Assembly: GCA_963070105.1 (NCBI GenBank)
Contig: OY718803.1
Coordinates: 2,462,507-2,526,506 of the forward strand
Source of the DNA: Litomosoides sigmodontis
Taxonomy: Eukaryota; Nematoda; Chromadorea; Rhabditida; Onchocercidae
Direction of reading: 5' to 3'
DNA: 64,000 bases
Program-made: the position numbers and the translations under genes
Shown: piece after piece, positions 57,301 through 64,000 of the stretch
How positions within the stretch are numbered: the stretch's first letter is position 1
Layout: every line of letters begins with the position of its first letter
The notes under the pieces: model-generated
What the model saw: only the letters and a program-made list of their open reading frames with translations
Told to the model about the DNA's origin: nothing
The model's database searches: none

Positions 57301-58888
57301 GATGTTTTAATAACGTCAACAACCTATAACCGACATAATAAACGAAAAGAATTATTGCCATGAAAAACAAACTTTTCTGATAGCAGCTTCCAGATTTTTG
57401 CCTGTTAGTTCAAACTTCTGACAAGCGCTCAATGGGTAACGCTCAGGTTTGCAATTAAATTTGAGTGGAAAAGCATCCACCATTGCATATTTCTTCCTCA
57501 GTTCTCGGATCTGAAATCATCCGTTTCACAAACAATGAGTGCCGATACAGTATTCGAATTGTTCCACTGACACATTCTACTTTATCAAAGCTTACCACAA
57601 CTGGCCATTCCGAATGATTCGGCATACTAAGCCAGACGACTTCACCAATAGTCCAAACGTGTGGAGCACCTGCATTACTTGCTGTGTCGCCGCTACTTGC
57701 TGCATCACTATCTTTTTTAGTCTTCTTCATAAGGTCACCCAGAACGCTCTGCTTATTGATTTCACTCGTTTTAAAAACTCCTAATTCTTCTGCAGAAATA
57801 ATTATTACTAACATTCACAAAAGAATTTTTGGAGCGAATTATTTTCAAATGAAAATCTTTCTCTTTCGAACGACCCATGATAATACTATTAAATACTTCA
57901 ATTTTTAATTTCTTCAAATGATTTTTGGTTAAATCTAAAGCGCAAACTGCACCTGACACCTGATGGCCTGCACCTAGAGGTCCATTTTTCTTCAATATTT
58001 CAAGCGCCGCTTTATATGCTTCCTTCATATCATTTTTTGCGTCAGCAGGCAACTATAACAAAAAATGATATTAAGAGCAATTGCTACATTTTATAGCTAC
58101 AAATGGAGGAATTTCAAACGTATACTAACAGGTTCATTCCCAGTTAAAAGTCGAAGCTTCTGCGGTGGACAACTGAAAATTGAGGATTTTAAATTCGAGC
58201 TTTCGTCAATTGGTAAAAACGTATACGTGACTTTTTTCGGATAGACGCAACGGACCTGAAACTTGCTAATTTCATGCTGCTTATAATTTCTTGACAGCAG
58301 CAATAAAGAAAGGTTTTATTTAAAAATAGAACAAAAAACATATAAGAATTATAAAAAAACCAACCAGTGCTGGCCATTCTGGAAAACGCCGATAAGGAGC
58401 CCAAACGACATCACCAGTTTTCAGGTCAGCTGAAATAAACAAGCTGTCAAATAAAATTTTTATCACTCAAAACAACGCCTACAAATTTATCAATTTCATT
58501 AGTAATTTAACAAAATGCAAACAAGTTAAGACGTCCCAATGAAGACACCACTCAATTTTAGAACTCTTCGTAGGAAGTTTGTTCACATTATCACAACAAT
58601 GAATAAGGTGATGTCTTATCGATGAACGACATAAAGAAAAAAGATGACGATTGCACACTATAAAGTACTAAAGTGTACTAGAAATAAAAATGTAATTGAC
58701 GATTCACATGACCGTCTTATACTTCTGACCTACAGCTGTAAGCTTTACCACAAATTAAACCATATAAAAATTATAAATGAATGAACATTTGATTCAAACT
58801 CATAGGAGATGGCATAACCAATCAATATGAACAAATCTGGAAGTAACTTACATGTTGGTAGTGAATTTCTCACAGGTCGTCGTCCCAT
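54339..58888 (-). CDS. Triple-PWWP-domain chromatin protein
   Basis: The gene starts at ATG 58888 (MGRRPVRNSLPT) and ends at the stop codon 54339-54341 after about 12-13 exons. Three PWWP-type modules are visible: GDVVWAPYRRFPEWPALV (about 58410), IGEVVWLSMPNHSEWPVVV (about 57640) and KGDLAWVNRARSGRIVKWPI (about 56460), the last continuing in VLKVDNVNKSCVCTELPLDD and QLKNIYLYDTVEAKVD. PWWP domains bind methylated histone H3 tails together with DNA. Between modules 2 and 3 is a charged linker (KRREQMNVEKSDTEDNDVEK). The C-terminal exons (about 55420-54345) encode an acidic helix (EIDDEELKAAIQQADEIAEG) and a Cys-containing region (LCKSEMCARHLMAIWTGQF) that I do not recognise. The exon end near 57880-57800 is ambiguous. 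An acceptor-like CTAACAG lies 4 bases before the ATG. Confidence 0.75.
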
Positions 58889-61502
58889 TCTGCTGTTAGG
58901 TTTAACGTAACTTTTCGAATTTTCTTATTCTTCTGTTATATTGATTGAACAGAAAAAATTTTTAGTCCTGCAATATTTTCAAAAGTATGATCATCCATAT
59001 TCGATTAGTCTACTATCAATCGAACAGATCTATCGAGTATTGCCGCATATAGTAAGTTTATTCAACAATTAAATGGCTACTAAAAAGACACATTGACAAA
59101 ACATCTACGGTCTCTGAGATTTTTATTTCTTCCTCAGATCCTTGAGAACTTTGTAAAGTGATACCACCAGCATTAGAAAGGTGCTAAAATTAAAACCATT
59201 CACACAGCTTGCAGTTACTACGTAAAATGTAAATTTTTGCAATAATTTCCCGCGGTCACAAAATTCATAAAGCTATCCATGACAAAATACCAATATCCTG
59301 GAAGAAACCTTTAAATATAACGTATCCTAGCAAAGTACTTCTAGGGAAAAAGACAGAACGTTATCGACCCATCCATAGAAAGAATGATCAGCTAAATTTT
59401 GCAGCCAAATTTCCAGAGATATACAATAGCCAATGTCGTGATGAAAACTGCTATCCCATCTTAAAATGTTCAGATGAAAAGCCCAAACCGCCGAACGGCC
59501 GTGTGAGGAGCGTTTGCTCCCTGTATGGATTATTAAAATCGATTTCGGCAAAGGTCATAAGGTCACTCAGTAATTACGCTAACCAAGTGGAGGGAAAGAT
59601 TAATTGAATATTTGCCATTTATCGTGGTAGTTGATAGCCTTGAGAACTACTTGTAAAAATCACTTTTATTTGGATGAATTAAAATGATTCAAAGCAAAAC
59701 CTAAGTTTCTTCGATTCACACACCTATTCAATTTCAATTTTCCGATCTAAATCATGAACGATTTTGTTTTTCCAACTCGGCAAATAATTAATATCCTTTT
59801 TGTAAAATTGAACCAACCATTTGCAATATGTAAGTCAATTTTATTTTTTTCGAATAAAAATCTGATTAAAAACAATTAAGGAGCTAAAAGATAGTTTATA
59901 TTATGAATAGCGATGTTAATTTTCTTAACATACAAGCATCCAATTTCATGCTTGCTCGCCTTTCATTGCTGTTTCTTCTGGTAGACAAAAAAATATAACA
60001 AATCAAATACAAACAACAGTACTCACAAAGCATTACTATAGTATTTGTTTCTTTTATTCAGTAAGAAATAAAAATCACAAATTTAGAATATACCAACATA
60101 ATTGAGCCATATAATTCAATAATTATACAAATACAAATGAAGCAATGCCTTCCAATAAAAAAGCAAAAAAAAAGAACGTTCTTATGAGAACTGACCTTTT
60201 CTCGAATAATTCTGCTTCCAACTTTTATTGGACTTGTATTTTTACAATGAAGCAAGAATGGCTGCCTGGGTATTATCACAAACGCACTTCACTTTTTGAT
60301 AAATTTACAGAACTACCAAATAGCAATAAAAAGGCACTATTAAAAGAACTTCATTTTTCTCATCAACATGTCATTGGAGTAGAAGCAATAAAACAAGCTG
60401 TGTTATACTTCGCATGATGAATCTATTACAACATGAAAGACTCTACGAAAACAGCTTCACCCCAATTCTTAAAATTTCCTTCTCTTGGAAGCCCGAAAAA
60501 CCTTCCAACCTCAAATTTTCATGTTTAAAAAGATAAATTTCGCCTGTTGTGAATTCTAACAAGTTTTAGAAACTGAAGACTTATTATCAGAAGAATTCGA
60601 TCACACAAAGTTCATAAAATTCATATAAAACACAATTCTCGCTCAAAAGTTTTGTTGTCCAATTTGGATCAACATAATCACAAACATAATAGATTTTTTA
60701 TTACCTTCTGAGTTTTCGTGATTAATTTGAATAAAACCAGCTAAAAGGATGGAAGTCATATCAAACAGGAACTACTAGGAGTGTTAATGTGTGTGATATG
60801 GCAATTTCCACTAAATAACAAAAGCAAATTCGGTTACTGATATCAAATACAAATACAAAAGTACGAATGAGCATAGGAGACTATTATCACAGAGCAACGC
60901 TAGCATAATGCTCCTTCACGGCAAAGATTATTCAGCGAATAATTTAAAGATATAAATACATATACTCCGAAAAAAAATTAAACTAATAAACTCGTGCTAA
61001 CTCAAAATATAAATAAAACCAAGGAACATCAGAAAACAAACGCAATGGTTATGAGCAGATAATCCCATGCAACATCCTAAATAGTTTTTTTGCTTCAGGA
61101 AAGCAAGCATAAATGTACCAAAAGTTTAAATCTAGAAATCTTTCACTGGCTAAAAAACCACTTCAAATGACACGATACGCGTATCAAATGTTGAAGAGAT
61201 GTCAAATATCAAAAGTAACTTATACACTTATCACGATATGAACCCTCACAGACAAAATCGTACTATACCTTTTTAATAGCTCGCATCATTATTAGGCATT
61301 AAATCATAAAAATTACGACAAATACTTAATCTTAATATAAGCAAAAACTAAGAAATGGATTACTTATCTCGATAATTATAACAGTACTACTTCCGTGATT
61401 GATTTTGAAAGTAGGCGCCAATTTGAACCTATGTACAATAAGATTTTATAACCCTTTCCTAAACAGTATCTAAGACGAAACATGTTAAGCAAGTAATAAT
61501 AC
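58889..61502. other. Gene-poor 2.6-kb region
   Basis: Between the PWWP gene start and the 3' end of the mitochondrial carrier gene. It is AT-rich, and apart from one doubtful small frame (60145-60417, listed separately) I see no gene, RNA or repeat. It should hold the PWWP gene promoter and the 3' UTR of the carrier gene. Confidence 0.55.
60145..60417 (+). CDS. Doubtful small open frame, 90 codons
   Basis: An uninterrupted ATG-to-stop frame encodes a basic peptide beginning MPSNKKAKKKNVLMRTDLF. I recognise no domain, signal peptide or homologue. It lacks introns, unlike every other gene here, and there is no clear acceptor just upstream. It is the longest frame in a 2.6-kb gap and its amino acid mix is less biased than other intergenic frames, so I list it at low confidence. 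Confidence 0.15.
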   Translation: MPSNKKAKKKNVLMRTDLFSNNSASNFYWTCIFTMKQEWLPGYYHKRTSLFDKFTELPNSNKKALLKELHFSHQHVIGVEAIKQAVLYFA

Positions 61503-63143
61503 TTACTTGAATGACGACTGATGATTAATGACTAGCTGACTGATACGCATATAAAGGGTGTCATATACTGTAAAACTAATACCAACCGCAATCGGGCCCT
61601 GAAATATCCTACTTCTTCGGTTCGGTTGTCTCAGAAATATGTGGTAAAAGTATGATTTGTGATTCAACTTTTTAACTGCTATCCATATGATGTTTCAATT
61701 TGCGATGCCTAGTCGATGCACATATATATAATGTTATAGACTGCAAAATAATACCGACCACAATTAGACTCCGAAATACTAAATTTCCTAATTCGTAACG
61801 TTGCAGATTTGATTTCCAACTACTTTCCGTATGATTGCATAAATACTTCCATACTCTCCGCTTTTGAACCTTCAATTTGCAAATGCATATCTGAAGCTGG
61901 CGAAACGACTACTGCATTTGATTTCTTAATATAGCCTTAGAGGTCCAGACGGCAGAAATGTATTCTCAAATCACTAATGACCAATCAACAGTTACCTTTA
62001 ATTAACTATTAATTTAACTTACTTTGATCCAATTCAAACTGAGACCTTTGTAAAGACCATTTTTGATGCCTTCTGTCTTCCCAATCATATATAGACAACA
62101 GAAGACATTATGCCCACTAGGAATACGGAGAGTTTGCATGCGACGACGAACAATATCAAATGGGTAGGATGAAGACTGACCAACTAATCCCGCAAAACCA
62201 CCAAAGATAAGGCGATACACAGATGGCACGTCTTTGTTTGTTTTCTCTGCAATGAAAGTAAACTCAATTTCAAATTTGCTGAAAATTTTATTTTAAATAG
62301 AAGTATATTTATAAATCATTTGAAAAAATTTATGAAATAGAGTAAAAGACAAAAGAAAAAAGATTCGCAGATTCCTCTTGAATTCTAATCTGTATTATTC
62401 ATTATTGTTGCTACATAAATATGTTTAGGCTGACTCAACAACAGTATCCATTATGAAAAAGTTGATTGCTCGATTTACTTCTAGCTATTTATTTTTCGCT
62501 ACAGACAAAAGATTTTGAGACCAGATTTGACGTCAAATAACTCTATAACGTTTTATTATATCAGTTAGTAACTGATAAATAGACTGGGTAGAAAATGGAA
62601 TTTAATCGAAAACTCACCAAAATAAAACAATTTAAGTGTTTCAAAAATGAAGAAGCTAGCGCCCGCATAAGGTATGGCTCCTAGCAGGGCTGGAATTAAA
62701 CCGTTGTAGAACGTTCTGTAATTAAAGTTTTCGCTAATTGTAACGATATTGCACAGCACATAAAGCATTTCTTGTCCATAGTTTTCCATGAAACAATAAA
62801 TGATCATCCGTCCCAAACGATCATTTATGGTCCGATTGACTTATTACAAATAAAGCGGCATCACGCCGTGATATTCAAATTATGTGAATCAAATAAGCAA
62901 TAAAACAGCATTGTCATCTAGAAAATGTTACCTGACACCATATCTTTGATAATCCTTGACGAAAACATTTAGTAAGGAACTATATTCATTGACAGTTGAT
63001 GTAGCTAAGCGTGCTTTAGCTGTATCTAGAGGATATGTACATGTTGTTGCAACCACTCCAGCTAATGATCCCGCTATATAGCGCTTCACTGGAGTTCTCT
63101 TTCTGAATAATTAAACATTAGCGGCGACTTAAAACTTTTGGTT

Positions 63144-63211
<68 letters not shown>

Positions 63212-63793
63212 ATCTCCTATGAAATCACATTTGCAACCTTAGAACAAAGATCGAACTCGATAAGGCCATGTCTCTAGAATTCTAGAATAAACTTTCGACG
63301 AAAAGGCCCATTTAAATGGATCACAAAACGCTCCAATATTTAAATATCATAAAAAGATCGCAATGTTTACTGACATGCAAAAAATTTTTAATTACCCGTC
63401 CTTATCGACCCGCAGCATGTGTTTGATCTCCTCATGTGCACCAAATTGGATTACCGCATATGGCACAATCCGTACCATCATCGCGGAATTACCACGCCAC
63501 AGTGAAATAAAACCAGTTGTTTCGTATGTATTTTTGATAAAATTCAGAGCTGACTTCATTGAATAGTGAGAATTCCCAGAAACTAAATTAAATATTCTAT
63601 TTTTCACGTTATTTGAAATGAATTACAAAAACAAATGTTCCTAAAAACTTCAGTTTTTTATAAAGAAAGACTGAATATTACTTTGAAAATTAATTTTTGT
63701 GCGATCGAGCGGTGCAATGGCAGTTTTAGCTATGGCACCAGCACATGCACCAGCTGCCAACGACGCAAATATAGTTCCACCTGATCGATTTTT
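61503..63793 (-). CDS. Mitochondrial carrier, SLC25A42-like (5' end beyond or near the window edge)
   Basis: Six exons are visible: about 63682-63793, 63395-63582, 62938-63105, 62618-62717, 62025-62249 and 61503-61598. All three tandem carrier repeats are present with Px[D]xx[KR]x[RK] signatures: [19 protein letters not shown] and [12 protein letters not shown]. Family-specific text matches SLC25A42, the mitochondrial CoA/adenosine bisphosphate carrier: [45 protein letters not shown] and [13 protein letters not shown]. The protein sits in the inner membrane with six helices. Substrate assignment is by similarity only; the related SLC25A16 and ADP/ATP-like carriers are alternatives. The most upstream mapped exon begins at an acceptor (TTTCCAG), so the start codon lies in an exon right of 63793, probably outside the window. 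A decayed copy of the last exon lies in its last intron. Confidence 0.87.
61680..61778 (-). pseudogene. Decayed duplicate of the last exon of the SLC25A42-like gene
   Basis: Read on the minus strand, this stretch aligns for about 95 bases with the functional last exon and its acceptor (61503-61608). Examples are TATTTCGGAGTCTAATTGTG against TATTTCAGGGCCCGATTGCG, followed by GGT(T/C)GGTATTA in both. Most differences are transitions. The acceptor AG has become GG, and one base is missing in the TTAGTTTT stretch, which breaks the frame. The encoded remnant still shows the family pattern (LIVVGIILQ against PIAVGISFT). It lies in the last intron, immediately upstream of the live exon, so it looks like a tandem exon duplication that has lost function. 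Confidence 0.7.
63146..63206. repeat. Compound (TA)n(GA)n microsatellite
   Basis: About 15 TA units are followed directly by about 15 GA units, inside an intron of the carrier gene between exons 63395-63582 and 62938-63105. Confidence 0.97.
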
Positions 63794-64000
63794 CTGGAAA
63801 TTCATTGAAATTATGTCATAAAATGACACAAATACTTTGATAATTTTTAACGGAGAATATCGCGGTCTAACTACGAGTAATACATCCACATAAGATAAAC
63901 ATTATCTAAAGTCCCACTCTCAACTGATACAGTTTTCTTAAAATCATAAGTAACCTATAATAGTGGTTAGAGAAAATCGATACTATTAAAACTTGCGTAA

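Overview
This window is AT-rich nuclear DNA from an animal. Genes have many exons, introns are mostly 80-600 bp, splice acceptors are of the TTTTCAG type, and several start codons sit just behind an acceptor-like site, which suggests spliced-leader trans-splicing. The protein set, gene structures and many introns point to a nematode, probably a parasitic Spirurina/filarial-type worm. That placement is inference. I see no virus, plasmid, intact transposon, CRISPR array, rRNA or tRNA.

Layout, left to right. The first 1.2 kb is simple-sequence DNA, followed by a weak plus-strand gene fragment (about 1.19-1.80 kb). A 26-exon minus-strand gene for a polybromo protein (pbrm-1, a PBAF/SWI-SNF subunit) fills 2.1-12.2 kb. 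A 2.7 kb divergent intergenic region holds TG/CA microsatellites, two stem-loops and a 66-bp tandem repeat. An ARMC5-like gene (armadillo plus BTB) covers 14.9-25.2 kb on the plus strand, and a complete two-exon dap-1 (DAP1 family) gene lies antisense in one of its introns. Next, on the minus strand, come GINS2/psf-2 (25.5-28.0 kb), an SPPL2-type intramembrane aspartyl protease (28.6-35.9 kb) and elongation factor 2 (37.6-42.5 kb). A claspin homologue (43.9-48.5 kb, plus strand) diverges from the eEF2 gene. It is followed by rpl-32 (49.3-50.4 kb, minus), a 4 kb gene-poor stretch with a large AT-only tandem array, a protein with three PWWP domains (54.3-58.9 kb, minus), another 2.6 kb gene-poor stretch, and an SLC25A42-like mitochondrial carrier running off the right edge (61.5-63.8 kb, minus).

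The genes are mostly housekeeping: chromatin (PBRM-1, PWWP protein), replication and fork checkpoint (GINS2, claspin), translation (eEF2, RPL32), proteolysis and adaptor functions (SPPL2, ARMC5), autophagy control (DAP1) and mitochondrial transport (SLC25A42-like). GINS2 and claspin act in the same replisome process but are not adjacent. I did not find a new multi-gene system. The best unusual items are the nested antisense dap-1 gene, a decayed tandem copy of the last coding exon of the carrier gene, a perfect 28-copy 10-bp AT array beside a 27-bp-period array, and a triple-PWWP protein with an unrecognised C-terminal region. Exon models were built by hand from reading frames, splice sites and remembered family alignments. 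For pbrm-1, the ARMC5-like gene, GINS2, eEF2, dap-1 and rpl-32 the exon lengths sum to whole codons, which supports those models.
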